A program made the position numbers and the translations under genes. DNA of 64,000 nt, from the NCBI GenBank assembly GCA_963746905.1, contig CAVVCY010000002.1, forward strand, positions 331,694 through 395,693, in the 5' to 3' direction. Shown piece by piece: positions 53,301 to 61,708 of this stretch (its first letter is position 1; each line of letters starts with the position of its first letter). The DNA comes from JALYNX01 sp963746905 (GTDB lineage: Bacteria > Actinomycetota > Acidimicrobiia > Spongiisociales > ZC4RG35). The notes beneath the pieces were generated by a model. It ran no database searches and was not told the origin of the DNA. It saw only the letters and a list, made by a program, of their open reading frames with translations.

Positions 53301-53650
53301 GTGCCATGGGCTCTGACGCTGCGACCTCTCCGCAAACGGCCCTGGGCACCCTTGGTCCGGGCGTGTCGCTGTTGGTCCCAATACTGGGCCCGGGTCACCG
53401 GGTCGGCCGCGCCTCGGGGATCTGTCTCCAGGCCGATCTCCACCCCATAGATGGCGGGCAACCCGGTCTCTTTTGCCACCTGCCAGAACCGGGAGACCCC
53501 ATAGAACCCGTCGTGATCGGTGACGGCCAGTGCCTCATAGCCAAGCTCGATTGCGCGCTCCACCAGGTCTTCGGGATGGGAAGCCCCGTCGAGGAACGAG
53601 AAATTGGTGTGACAGTGCAGTTCGGCGTACCCGCTCACCCACCGCATCAT
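50319..53650 (-). CDS. dnaE2: Error-prone DNA polymerase DnaE2 (ImuC), two frameshifts near the 3' end
   Basis: About 1100 residues once corrected. There is an N-terminal PHP domain (YAELHCHTNFSFLDGASHPE, VTDHDGFYG), the palm with PDIDIDFEADRREEV, the finger region HLGIHSGGMVIADRP, QEQLMELARICAGFDGGQAD, and the C-terminal OB fold (RVKVAGVVTHRQRPGTAKGVYFLNLEDE start region). The frame changes near 50925 and again near 50840; the short piece between reads SFESPEDLAFRTGLGVDALE, normal for DnaE2. Both are probably sequence errors. An ATG at 53659 lies inside the LexA box, so I prefer the ATG pair at 53650/53647. DnaE2 performs translesion synthesis after damage; imuA and imuB are not in the window. 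Confidence 0.9.
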
Positions 53651-53651
53651 A

Positions 53652-53667
53652 TCGAACATATGTTCGA
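53652..53667. promoter_or_regulatory. LexA (SOS) box of dnaE2
   Basis: TCGAACATATGTTCGA is a perfect 16-base palindrome and matches the actinobacterial/Gram-positive SOS box CGAAC-N4-GTTCG. It lies directly before the dnaE2 start codons, where bound LexA would block transcription. Confidence 0.9.
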
Positions 53668-53678
53668 CGTGCGCCGCC

Positions 53679-53723
53679 TAATTGGGTTGCAGAGGTCATA
53701 TTCGGACCTGTGGACCCCAATTA
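53679..53723. repeat. TAATTG...CAATTA palindromic element, copy 2
   Basis: A 45-base inverted repeat begins TAATTGGG and ends CCCCAATTA, with AGGTC and GACCT as inner arms around a short ATATTCG-type loop. It shares CGGACCTGTGG and the TAATTG ends with the element at 32945-32991. It lies between the vanY-like gene end and the dnaE2 LexA box. Confidence 0.75.
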
Positions 53724-53729
53724 GGGGGC

Positions 53730-54602
53730 TCACCGCCCGTTTGAAGAGAAGTGCATCCAATCCTTGAGCGTCTTCCAATTCCCACCCCAGGTCCAGCCCA
53801 TATCGGCGAAGGCCTCGACCACGACGTCGCCATCGGTGATCATTCCGGGTCGGATGTCTTCCCGGTCGGTGTAGGTCGAAGCCAGTTCCGGCAACACCAA
53901 ATCCGCCTTCTGATAGGGATTATGGAACGGGTTGACATCGACGGCCAGGCCGTAGGCGTGCTGGGACCAGGAGTCGGAGCCAACTGCGGGTCGGCACACG
54001 AAAGACGTCGTGTCGTTCCAATCCCCGGTCGGCGGGGCATCGATCTCCTCCTTGGTGATCACCCGCATCTGCTCGATCGGGAACCGGGCCTCGTGCAGCT
54101 TGCGGAACACCTCCACCACATCCTCCGCGACGTCTGAGTTGACGATGATCTCTCCGGTGTGGAAGCGACCATCGAATCCCCAATGACTGACTGTGACATA
54201 GGACAGCTGGTCGAGCGTGACCGGGCACTCGGGAACCCAGCTGGCTCGGGCGAGCACATCCGGCGGGATGGGGCCGGTGGTGGAATGGAACTCCTCGTCC
54301 GGGGGTGGGGGTAGGTCGTCGGGAGTCTCCAAGGCGCGGGGATCGAACTCGGGCGGGGTCGGCTGCACTTCGCCATAGCCATCCGGGCGGAGCGGGAGGA
54401 TGCGGGTGCCCATCCAGTCCGGACGGGCAAAGGGATTCACGGTGGTGGTGGTCGCGGGGACCGTGGTGGTGGTCGGTGGGATCGTGGTCGTTGTGGTCGT
54501 GGTTGCGATGCTCGGAGCGGTGGTGGAGCTCGAGGGAGGCTCCTCACCAAACAGCGAGCAAGCCGAGAGCAAGATCATGGCCGCGAGCAAGGCCCGTCGC
54601 AC
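53730..54602 (-). CDS. M15-family (VanY/DD-carboxypeptidase-like) lipoprotein
   Basis: The 290-residue protein has a lipobox (ILLSAC, Cys15), a long Thr/Pro-rich stalk, and a C-terminal M15 peptidase domain. The zinc-site motifs are SQHAYGLAVDVNP (His and Asp) and DWMHF (last His). The domain follows the M15C pattern, with a Cys pair (PECPVT and SFVCRP). It probably cleaves D-Ala-containing peptide bonds of the cell wall on the outer face. It is divergent from the PPOX gene over 60 bases; dnaE2 lies downstream behind the palindromic element. Confidence 0.87.
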   Translation of the reverse strand: MRRALLAAMILLSACSLFGEEPPSSSTTAPSIATTTTTTTIPPTTTTVPATTTTVNPFARPDWMGTRILPLRPDGYGEVQPTPPEFDPRALETPDDLPPPPDEEFHSTTGPIPPDVLARASWVPECPVTLDQLSYVTVSHWGFDGRFHTGEIIVNSDVAEDVVEVFRKLHEARFPIEQMRVITKEEIDAPPTGDWNDTTSFVCRPAVGSDSWSQHAYGLAVDVNPFHNPYQKADLVLPELASTYTDREDIRPGMITDGDVVVEAFADMGWTWGGNWKTLKDWMHFSSNGR

Positions 54603-54665
54603 TCACAAGACCATAAACCAAACCCCGCCGAAAGCTGGTCAGACGCCGAGGCCTACGATCTCGTG

Positions 54666-55094
54666 ATGTCCCACATCTCCCAACCCGTCCGCGACCTACT
54701 CGCCACCGGCCCTCTGGGCCACGTCGTCACCATCGATCCGGACGGAACTCCACATGTCACCCTCGCCTGGGTAGGCGTGGATGGCGACGAGCTGGTGTGG
54801 GCGACCTTCTTCGATCAGTTCAAGATCGACTGTCTCCGCCGTGATCAGCGAATAGCGATCTCATTCCAGGCTCACGAGCACACCGGCGAAGGGCTCCACC
54901 CCTACCTGGTCGTCCAGGGCACGGCTCGTATCGACGAAGGAGGCGCCCTCGAAGTGATGGATCGCCTTGCCGCGGCCTACATCGGTCCCGGGGCGACCTT
55001 CCCGATGCGGGAAGTCCCCCCAGGTCTGGTCATCCATGTGTCCGTGGACCGGGTCTACGGTGTCGGGCCCTGGATCGAGTCCGACCAAGGCTGA
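54666..55094 (+). CDS. PPOX-class, probably F420-dependent, oxidoreductase (TIGR03618-like)
   Basis: The 142-residue split-barrel protein shows LLATGPLGHVVTIDPDGTPHVTLAWVG, then FFDQFKIDCLRRDQRIAISFQ and YLVVQGTARID, typical of the TIGR03618 F420-dependent group. The cofactor is inferred from the family and the presence of cofG and cofH in this genome. ATG at 54666. It converges with the DedA gene. Confidence 0.85.
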   Translation: MSHISQPVRDLLATGPLGHVVTIDPDGTPHVTLAWVGVDGDELVWATFFDQFKIDCLRRDQRIAISFQAHEHTGEGLHPYLVVQGTARIDEGGALEVMDRLAAAYIGPGATFPMREVPPGLVIHVSVDRVYGVGPWIESDQG

Positions 55095-55110
55095 GCGGGC
55101 TCCCGAAGAC

Positions 55111-55743
55111 TCAGACCTCGGCCCGGCGAAGTCGGGGACGCACGATGCGGCGCCACACGAACCAGGCGACGCCTACACCGATGACTACCAGGACCAACTT
55201 CTGAAAAAGCGCCATCGGCTCCTCCACCTGCTGCCACTGCTCCCCGAGCAGATAGCCGGCGCCGATGAGCAACACGTTCCACACGAGACTGCCCAGAAGG
55301 GTGTAGATGCTGAAGGGAATGAGGGGCATGCGTCGGAGCCCGGCCGGTATCGAGATCAGGGACCGCATCAACGGGATGCAGCGACACACCAACACGGCCA
55401 TCGACGCTCGTCGATCGAACCATTCCTCGGACTTGTCCAGATCGTCCTCGTCCAGCCCGAACCACTTGCCGTACCGCACGACAAAGCTGCGCAGCCGAAC
55501 CGGGCCGATCGCGGCCGCGATTCCATAGAGGGCATACGCCCCCACCATCGACCCGATGGTTGCGGCGATAACCATGCCCACCACCGAGGCGTCGCCTTCG
55601 ACGGCGACGAAGCCGGCCAACGGGAGGACCACTTCAGAGGGGATCGGGGGAAAGAGGTTCTCCAGGGCGACCAGGGCGGCCACACCCCAATACCCGAGAC
55701 TCTCCACCACGGATATCACCCATTCGACGAGTCCTTCGAGCAC
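55111..55743 (-). CDS. DedA-family membrane protein
   Basis: The 210-residue protein has the DedA hallmarks ENLFPPIPSEVVLPLAGF near the N-terminus, GSMVGAYALYGIA, and the re-entrant/active region with FDRRASMAVLVCRCIPLMRSLISIPAG. DedA proteins are lipid (undecaprenyl phosphate or phospholipid) transporters or scramblases. The FxxR-x-P-type motif is present as CRCIPLMRS. Downstream gap 55744-55786 is short and plain. Confidence 0.92.
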   Translation of the reverse strand: MLEGLVEWVISVVESLGYWGVAALVALENLFPPIPSEVVLPLAGFVAVEGDASVVGMVIAATIGSMVGAYALYGIAAAIGPVRLRSFVVRYGKWFGLDEDDLDKSEEWFDRRASMAVLVCRCIPLMRSLISIPAGLRRMPLIPFSIYTLLGSLVWNVLLIGAGYLLGEQWQQVEEPMALFQKLVLVVIGVGVAWFVWRRIVRPRLRRAEV

Positions 55744-55786
55744 CGGCTCAGAGTACTTCTGCAGGTATCGCCATTCGTGGCCAACC

Positions 55787-56134
55787 TCAGATCAGGACGA
55801 CCACCAGCGCACCGGTGCCGAAGGCGAGAAGCCAGCTCGCCAGGGATCCGACCAGGACGTACTCAGGGTCGATGGTCGCCGGCTTGGCGCTGATTTCCGG
55901 ATAGCGAAGGATGCTCTTCGCTGCCACTACCAGTCCGGCAGCCGCCGCGGCTCCGGCCAGCATCAGCACATAGATCAGCAGCCGCTCCAGGATCCCGATC
56001 CAACGCCCTGCCTGGTTGTGAGATGGCGTTGTCTCTTTCCTGGTGAGGCGAAGCACCTGTCTCACTACCCAGTTGGCGGGCAAGGTGAGGAGAAGCCCGC
56101 CAATCGCGATCACTCCAAGGTCGGACCAGCTCAT
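55787..56134 (-). CDS. Small membrane protein resembling only the C-terminal part of DUF3307 proteins
   Basis: The 115-residue product has three hydrophobic helices. It shows AGRWIGILERLLIYVLMLAGAAAAAGLVVAAKSILRYPEI (the ERLLIY and AKSILR segments are the recognisable parts), which matches the C-terminal region of DUF3307 proteins often encoded with SatD. The usual N-terminal helices of that family are absent, and the ATG start at 56134 overlaps the satD stop as ATGA, so it is a true short form or a domain split. Function unknown. Confidence 0.7.
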   Translation of the reverse strand: MSWSDLGVIAIGGLLLTLPANWVVRQVLRLTRKETTPSHNQAGRWIGILERLLIYVLMLAGAAAAAGLVVAAKSILRYPEISAKPATIDPEYVLVGSLASWLLAFGTGALVVVLI

Positions 56135-56775
56135 GACCGTGTGGGGATTGACGGCACCCAGATGCTCCTTGCCTCGATCAGAGCAAGGATGCCATGCGTG
56201 TTGGCCCGACGGCTCACCGAGGACTTGTTGATCCCCAGTTGTCCGGCCAACTCAGTCTGGTTGAACCCATCGAGGAGTCCCACCGCGATCCGAGCATCGA
56301 CTTCGTCTAGGCCGGAGAGCACCGTATCGCGAAGCACCACGTATCCGTTGAGTACCGAGTCGAGATAACTCTCGGCCCTCACGGCGGTGCGCAACCCCTG
56401 AGGCCGACCTTTGGATGAGCGATCGACCGCTTCGATCGCATCCCGGGCATTCCACCAACATGGCCCGTCCTGCCCGAACGGAGAACGGGCGGGATCCTCG
56501 GCTATCAACTCCCCCCAACCGATTCCGATCCGCAGCCTGATGAGTCCCAGACTGCGCAGATGGAGTTGGAGCGAGGCTTCGATTGCATCGTGCAGGGTCG
56601 AGTAGCGCGCCTGAAACTCGTCTCCGATGGTGAATGTGGGGTCGCCACCTACCACCCGGTTGACTTCGGAGAGGATCTTCTCCATCTGATGTTGCAGTTC
56701 GATCCGATCCTGAGCCTTTCGGGAACCGACCATGTCACCGATCAGGGCGGCTACGAAGGGTGGGTGTTGCTGCAT
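56131..56775 (-). CDS. satD: SatD-family protein with C-terminal helix-turn-helix
   Basis: The 214-residue protein begins with FVAALIGDMVGSRKAQDR, typical of SatD, whose N-terminal half resembles a nucleotide-cyclase-like fold (TFTIGDEFQARY, RIGIGWGEL). The C-terminal part is a helix-turn-helix (GFNQTELAGQLGINKSSVSRR). The cellular role of SatD is not established. It is coupled to the short DUF3307-like gene. The 86 bases ahead of it carry several TAGTTGC inverted repeats, so it probably regulates itself. Confidence 0.85.
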   Translation of the reverse strand: MQQHPPFVAALIGDMVGSRKAQDRIELQHQMEKILSEVNRVVGGDPTFTIGDEFQARYSTLHDAIEASLQLHLRSLGLIRLRIGIGWGELIAEDPARSPFGQDGPCWWNARDAIEAVDRSSKGRPQGLRTAVRAESYLDSVLNGYVVLRDTVLSGLDEVDARIAVGLLDGFNQTELAGQLGINKSSVSRRANTHGILALIEARSIWVPSIPTRS

Positions 56776-56779
56776 GAAT

Positions 56780-56864
56780 GCAACTCTAGGCTAGTTGCCT
56801 GCTATCTGCAACCTAGTTGCTCTTGCCAGTCAACTATGGCGTAGTTGTGGCCAGCGTGCAACTA
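56780..56864. promoter_or_regulatory. Array of TAGTTGC / GCAACTA operator-like repeats ahead of satD
   Basis: Site 1 is GCAACTCTAGGCTAGTTGC (56780-56798), site 2 GCAACCTAGTTGC (56808-56820), site 3 CAACTATGGCGTAGTTG (56831-56847), and a half site GCAACTA at 56858-56864 touches the valS stop. All share one half-site, with different spacers. This looks like a multi-site operator for a helix-turn-helix protein, most simply SatD. Confidence 0.65.
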
Positions 56865-59384
56865 TGCGCCAAGCACGGTGTCGACAGCGAGATCACCTGC
56901 TCGATACGAGATGGCCCGGGCGCGGGCTGCCGCCTTCAAATCGAGCTCGGCCTGACGTATCCAATCCAGGATCTGAGTTGGGGCGGCGATGTTCACCGAC
57001 TCGACTCCCGATGCCATGGATGCCCTCGCCTCAGACTTTGCCTTGCGCACCGAAGTGATCACCAAACTGGTCATCTCGAGGACACCCGGTTCCCCGCCAA
57101 AGTCCAGTTCGTTGGTCTTTGGCCACGACTCGCGATGGACCGAGCCTGCCCGCCACCATGACCACACCTCTTCAGTGACGAACGGAAGGAAAGGGGCGAA
57201 CAAGCGGAGATAAACCCCCAGAGCAACCTGGAGGGCGGCGTGAGCCGACGCACCCACCGCTCCCCCGTCGTAAGCCCTCCCCTTGACCAACTCCAGATAG
57301 TCATCAGTCCAATCCCAGAACGACTTCTCGGTGACCTCGAGGGCCCGGGCGTAGTCGAAGCGATCGAAGGCAGCGGTGGCCTGTTCCACCACTACCGCAA
57401 GCGTTGCCAGCATCGATCGGTCTAAAGGCTCGGTGATGGCGCCGGGGTCGACATCGTCGGCGAACCCGAGCGCGAATCGGGCGGCATTGAGGATCTTCAA
57501 GGCCAGTCGGCGCCCGATCTTCATGACCCCAACATCGACCGCCGTGTCGGTGCCGGGACGGCCGTTGCAGGCCCAATAGCGAATGGCCTCCGCCCCGTGC
57601 TCCTCGATCAATGGGACCGGAGTGACCACGTTGCCTCTCGATTTCGACATCTTCTTGCGGTCGGCGTCGAGTATCCAGCCGTTGATCGCGGCATGGGTCC
57701 ACGGCAAGAACCCGTGCTCGTAGTGGGAGCGCAGCACCGTCGAGAAGAGCCAGGTGCGAATGATCTCGGGGCCCTGGGGCCGCAAGTCCATCGGGAATAC
57801 CCGACCGAAAAGATCGGGGTCGTCGTCCCAGCGCCCGGCGATTTGCGGAGTCAGCGACGAAGTTGCCCAGGTGTCCATGACATCGGGGTCTCCTGCGAAG
57901 CCACCCGGGACGCCGCGTCGTGACTCGTCGTACCCGGGAGGGGCATCAGTCGTGGGGTCCACCGGTAGGTCAGCCAGGTCGGGAAGGATCGGGTGCTCGA
58001 AATCGAGCTCGCCGTCACTATCGATCGGATACCACACCGGGACCGACACCCCGAAGAATCTCTGTCTCGAGATCAGCCAGTCACCGTTGAGCCCTTCCAC
58101 CCAGTGCTTGAAGCGGACTCCCATGAAGTCGGGAACCCAATCCAGCTCGTCGCCCCGGCCCAGGAGCGCCTGGCGCAGCCCGTCATCCCGTCCCCCGTTG
58201 CGGATGTACCACTGCCGGCTGGAGATGATCTCCAGAGGCCGGTCGCCCTTCTCGAAGAATTTCACCGGGTGGGTGATCGGCCGGGGCTCGCCGTCGAGAT
58301 CCCCGGCCCCGGCCAACAACTCCGCCATCTTGCGCTGCGCCTGGTTGGGGTAGAGCCCACCGATCTCGGCATAGGCAGCTCGTCCCTCGACAGATTCGAT
58401 CCACTCCGGGGCGTCGTCCTGGAGCCGCCCGCTCTGTTGAATGACCGATCTCGTCGGCAGGTCGAGCTCCCGCCACCAGGTCACATCAGTGGTGTCGCCC
58501 CAGGTGCAGATCATGGCGATCCCCGACCCCTTCTCAGGATCGGCCAGCTCATGGGCCACGACTGGCAGTTCGACCCCAAAGAGCGGCGAGGTCACCGTCT
58601 TGCCAAACAGTTCCACATATCGCCCATCGTCGGGATGAGCTACCAGAGCCACACAGGCACAGACCAGCTCGGGCCGGGTGGTCTCGATGTAGAGCGGGCT
58701 CCCATCCGATCGACGGAAGGCGATCCGGTGGTAGGCCCCCGGCCGTTCCCGATCTTCCAACTCGGCCTGGGCAACGGCCGACTTGAAATCGACGTCCCAG
58801 AGGACCGGCGCCTCCTGGGAGTAGGCCTCTCCGCGCTCGAGATTGCGAAGGAAGGCCTTCTGACTGGTCCGCTGCGAGGTCTCGTCGATGGTGGCGTAGC
58901 TCTGGGCCCAGTCGACAGACAGGCCCAGAGTCCGCCACAGGTCCTCGAACACCTTTTCATCCTCGGCGGTGAGCCCGTGGCAGAGGTCGATGAAGTTTCG
59001 GCGGCTGATCGAGATCGGCGGATCGGGCGGCTCTCCCGGAGGGGTGAAACTGGGGTCATAGTGAAGGGTCGGGTCACATCTGACCCCGTAGTAGTTCTGG
59101 ACCCGGCGCTCGGTGGGGAGGCCGTTGTCGTCCCACCCCATCGGATAGAAGACCTCCATCCCCTTCATCCGCTGGTACCGGGCGATGGCGTCGGTTTGGA
59201 CGTATCCGAACACCGACCCCATATGCAACGAGCCGGAGACGGTCGGGGGCGGGGTGTCGATGGAGAAGATCTCGCCGCGGGTCTTGGAGCGGTCGAATCG
59301 ATAGGTGTCATCGACCCTCCACCGGTCCAGCCACTTCGCCTCGAGACCTTCGAGCGCAGGTTTTTCGGGGACGGATCGGGTCAT
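56862..59384 (-). CDS. valS: Valyl-tRNA synthetase
   Basis: The 840-residue class I synthetase has the HIGH-type motif PPPTVSGSLHMGSVFGY and KMSKS in DADRKKMSKSRGN. The editing domain includes TTRPELVCACVALVAHPDD, and the anticodon-binding domain follows with DRFDYARALEVTEKSFWDWTDDYLELVKGRAY (start region). The C-terminal coiled coil of many ValRS proteins is short or absent, as in other actinobacterial and archaeal-like forms. The segment MICTWGDTTDVTWWRELDLP is typical of that archaeal-like ValRS subgroup. ATG at 59384. Divergent from the 59460 membrane-protein gene over 75 bases. Confidence 0.95.
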   Translation of the reverse strand: MTRSVPEKPALEGLEAKWLDRWRVDDTYRFDRSKTRGEIFSIDTPPPTVSGSLHMGSVFGYVQTDAIARYQRMKGMEVFYPMGWDDNGLPTERRVQNYYGVRCDPTLHYDPSFTPPGEPPDPPISISRRNFIDLCHGLTAEDEKVFEDLWRTLGLSVDWAQSYATIDETSQRTSQKAFLRNLERGEAYSQEAPVLWDVDFKSAVAQAELEDRERPGAYHRIAFRRSDGSPLYIETTRPELVCACVALVAHPDDGRYVELFGKTVTSPLFGVELPVVAHELADPEKGSGIAMICTWGDTTDVTWWRELDLPTRSVIQQSGRLQDDAPEWIESVEGRAAYAEIGGLYPNQAQRKMAELLAGAGDLDGEPRPITHPVKFFEKGDRPLEIISSRQWYIRNGGRDDGLRQALLGRGDELDWVPDFMGVRFKHWVEGLNGDWLISRQRFFGVSVPVWYPIDSDGELDFEHPILPDLADLPVDPTTDAPPGYDESRRGVPGGFAGDPDVMDTWATSSLTPQIAGRWDDDPDLFGRVFPMDLRPQGPEIIRTWLFSTVLRSHYEHGFLPWTHAAINGWILDADRKKMSKSRGNVVTPVPLIEEHGAEAIRYWACNGRPGTDTAVDVGVMKIGRRLALKILNAARFALGFADDVDPGAITEPLDRSMLATLAVVVEQATAAFDRFDYARALEVTEKSFWDWTDDYLELVKGRAYDGGAVGASAHAALQVALGVYLRLFAPFLPFVTEEVWSWWRAGSVHRESWPKTNELDFGGEPGVLEMTSLVITSVRKAKSEARASMASGVESVNIAAPTQILDWIRQAELDLKAAARARAISYRAGDLAVDTVLGA

Positions 59385-59459
59385 TGGACGGTAAAGGGTA
59401 ACGGTCGCAAGGGACCAGGCCGTAACGCTCTCGGAACGACCTTGGCCTAGTTTCTGGCT

Positions 59460-60615
59460 GTGGACCAGTCCATCGCCCGGCGCATTGCGATCGGCGTCGC
59501 CGTTGTCATCGCCTTGATCTACCTCGCCACCCTGATCGTGTACACCAGGATCGAGTCATGGGAGTTGGCCGACCTGGGAGACACCGTCGGCTTCAGCGTC
59601 TGGATACTTGCGTTCACCGTGGTGGGCGTGATCATCGCCTTTCATAGGCCGGGCAACCCGGTGGCATGGATTTGCCTGGGCTTCGAGCGCGGCGTGGTCG
59701 ATCTGGATCCTTCTCGACGGCCTTCTCGTCTACGAATCGGCGAACCCGGGGACTCTCGCCAGACCCGACCTGATTGCCGCACTGGCCTACCCGCTTTGGG
59801 TGCCGGGTGTCGGCCTCATCGGATTTCTCCTCTTGCTGTTCCCCGACGGGCATCTCCCCTCCCCCCGCTGGCGGCCGGTCGCCTGGCTGCTCGGTGGCAC
59901 CATCGCCATCCTCGGTCTCACCGAGCTCTTCCTCCCGGGGGTGTTCCTGGATTGGGAATATGTGAACCCGCTTGGCATCGAAGCGTTGGCGCCGTTCCGT
60001 GAGGGTGCACCTGGGGTCACTCTGGTGCTGATCCTCGTGTTGTGCATCCTGGCTTCGGCCGTGTCCGTAGTGGTCCGCTACCGCCGGGCGGTCGGGATCG
60101 AGCGTCTGCAGCTGAAATGGATGATGGCAGCCGGACTGGTGGCCGCCCTCGCCTATGCGCTCCTTTTCTTCTGGGACGGGTTCTACATCCAACTTGTCTG
60201 GACGGTGATCCCGGTTGCTATCGGCCTCTCCATGCACCGGCACCGGCTGTATGACATCGACCGTCTCATCAGTCGCACCTTGGCCTACACCCTGGTTGTG
60301 GGTCTCCTGGCCATCGTCTACGCCGGAGCTGTCTTCCTGTTACGCGATCTCCTGCCGGGTCGGGGAAACATCGCGGTTGCCGCTTCGACCCTGGCGGTGG
60401 CGGCCCTGTTCAACCCGCTGCGACGTCGGGTCCAGGCGCGCGTAGACCGCCGATTCAATCGGACCCGCCACGACGCCTGGAAGGTCGCCGAGACTTACAC
60501 CCGAGGCCTCAGCGACCAAATCGACCCCGATCGAATCGTCACTGGATGGATCGGGGTCATCTCCGAAACCGTGCAACCGGCAACGGTTGCGGTTTGGGTG
60601 CGCTCGGAGGCGTGA
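59460..60615 (+). CDS. Polytopic membrane protein related to actinobacterial sensor-kinase input regions, one frameshift
   Basis: About 385 residues after correction. It has several membrane helices, then HRHRLYDIDRLISRTLAYTLVVGLLAIVYAGAVFLL (the LYDIDRLISRTLAY block is diagnostic), a further helix pair, and a short cytosolic end NRTRHDAWKVAETYTRGL...QPATVAVWVR. This pattern is found as the N-terminal part of some histidine kinases and as stand-alone membrane proteins; no kinase domain is present here. The frame breaks near 59683-59700 and the continuation runs through GVGLIGFLLLLFPDGHLP. The cause is probably a sequence error. Role unknown. Confidence 0.75.
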
Positions 60616-60627
60616 GCGGGCCCGCTA

Positions 60628-60657
60628 TTGCCTTCCTCGGACCGGCATGGTTAGGCT
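60628..60657 (+). promoter_or_regulatory. Probable promoter of the his operon
   Basis: TTGCCT (60628-60633) and TAGGCT (60652-60657) fit -35 and -10 elements with 18-base spacing. Transcription would start about 5-10 bases before the leader-peptide ATG at 60668, giving a nearly leaderless mRNA. No strong ribosome binding site precedes that ATG, which agrees with this. Confidence 0.5.
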
Positions 60658-60667
60658 CGTGTCCAAC

Positions 60668-60724
60668 ATGAACCGGCTTCTCGCCCACGCTCACCGTCAT
60701 CACCACCCCTCGAGGGCCGGCTGA
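60668..60724 (+). CDS. His-rich leader peptide of the his operon
   Basis: An 18-residue open frame reads MNRLLAHAHRHHHPSRAG. Five of its residues are His, at positions 7, 9, 11, 12 and 13. It lies 108 bases before hisG and is followed by a terminator hairpin. Ribosome stalling at His codons when charged tRNA-His is scarce would favour read-through, as in classical his attenuation. Confidence 0.82.
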   Translation: MNRLLAHAHRHHHPSRAG

Positions 60725-60762
60725 CCACGGGCGCATAGCGAAAGCAACATCAGCGACCACCA

Positions 60763-60795
60763 CGCCGACCCCAGCGGTCGGCGTTTCTCGTTTTC
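60763..60795 (+). terminator. Attenuator terminator ahead of hisG
   Basis: CGCCGACC (60763-60770) pairs with GGTCGGCG (60776-60783) over a five-base loop, followed by TTTCTCGTTTT. This is an intrinsic terminator placed between the leader peptide and hisG, as expected for attenuation. An alternative pairing with upstream sequence (60725-60762) was not worked out. Confidence 0.82.
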
Positions 60796-60832
60796 GGGCA
60801 ACCCACCGCAGACCCGGCGGGAAAGAGCCCGA

Positions 60833-61708
60833 ATGTCTTCACTCGAAAATGGACTGACCACCCACCTCGCGGTCCCCAAAGGCCGGATCGAGGCCGGTGT
60901 CACCAATCTGCTTGCCGCTGCCGGAATGGAGCTCCGGGCAGGGCCCCGCGGTTATCGCCCCGTGCTCTCCGTGCCCGGCTACGAGGTGAAGATGCTGAAA
61001 CCGCAGAACATCGTCGAGATGCTGGCCGCCGGCTCCCGTGACGTTGGTTTCGCCGGCGCCGACTGGGTTGCGGAGAAGGCGGCCAACCTCATCGAACTAC
61101 TCGACACCGGTCTCGATCCGGTGCGGATGGTGGCGGCGGCGCCCGAGTCGGTTCTTATCGACGGCTCCCTCCCAACGCGGCACCTGGTGGTGGCGAGTGA
61201 ATACGAGCGCCTCACCCGTGACTGGATCCGGCGCCAGGGCCTCGAAGCGACCTTCGTCCACTCCTATGGCGCGACCGAGGTCTTCCCTCCCGAGGACGCC
61301 GACGTGATCGTGGACATCAGCGCCACCGGCGAGACCCTGGCCGCCAACGGCCTGGTCGTCGTCGACGAACTGCTTCGCTCCTCGACCCGTCTCTATGCGA
61401 GCCCACAGGCATTCGACTCACCGGAGAAGAAGACGACCATCGATGGGCTGGTCCTCAGCCTCAGGTCAGTGATCGAGGCCCGGGACCGGGCAATGGTCGA
61501 GCTCAATGTCTCCCGGGACGATCTCGACTCGGTGATCGCCATCCTCCCTTCGATGCGAGAGCCGACCATCGCGACCCTCCACGGCGGGGACGGCCTCGCA
61601 GTGAAGGCGGCGGTGCCTCGCTCCGAGCTTCCGACCTTGATCCCGCTGCTCAAGGCGCGGGGAGCCACAGACATCGCAGTGTCTCGCCTCGAGCAGATCG
61701 TCCCATGA
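60833..61708 (+). CDS. hisG: ATP phosphoribosyltransferase, long form
   Basis: The 291-residue enzyme catalyses the first step of histidine synthesis. It shows HLAVPKGRIEAGVTNLLAAAGMEL, DVGFAGADWVAEK, VIVDISATGETLAANGL and a C-terminal ACT-like regulatory domain (RDDLDSVIAILPSMREPTIATL) that gives feedback inhibition by histidine. ATG at 60833 follows the attenuator region. Its end overlaps hisC by 4 bases. Confidence 0.95.
   Translation: MSSLENGLTTHLAVPKGRIEAGVTNLLAAAGMELRAGPRGYRPVLSVPGYEVKMLKPQNIVEMLAAGSRDVGFAGADWVAEKAANLIELLDTGLDPVRMVAAAPESVLIDGSLPTRHLVVASEYERLTRDWIRRQGLEATFVHSYGATEVFPPEDADVIVDISATGETLAANGLVVVDELLRSSTRLYASPQAFDSPEKKTTIDGLVLSLRSVIEARDRAMVELNVSRDDLDSVIAILPSMREPTIATLHGGDGLAVKAAVPRSELPTLIPLLKARGATDIAVSRLEQIVP

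Noticed and set aside
57993..59450. Open frame of 485 codons on the plus strand
   Set aside because: It is antisense to valS and shows no recognisable domain.
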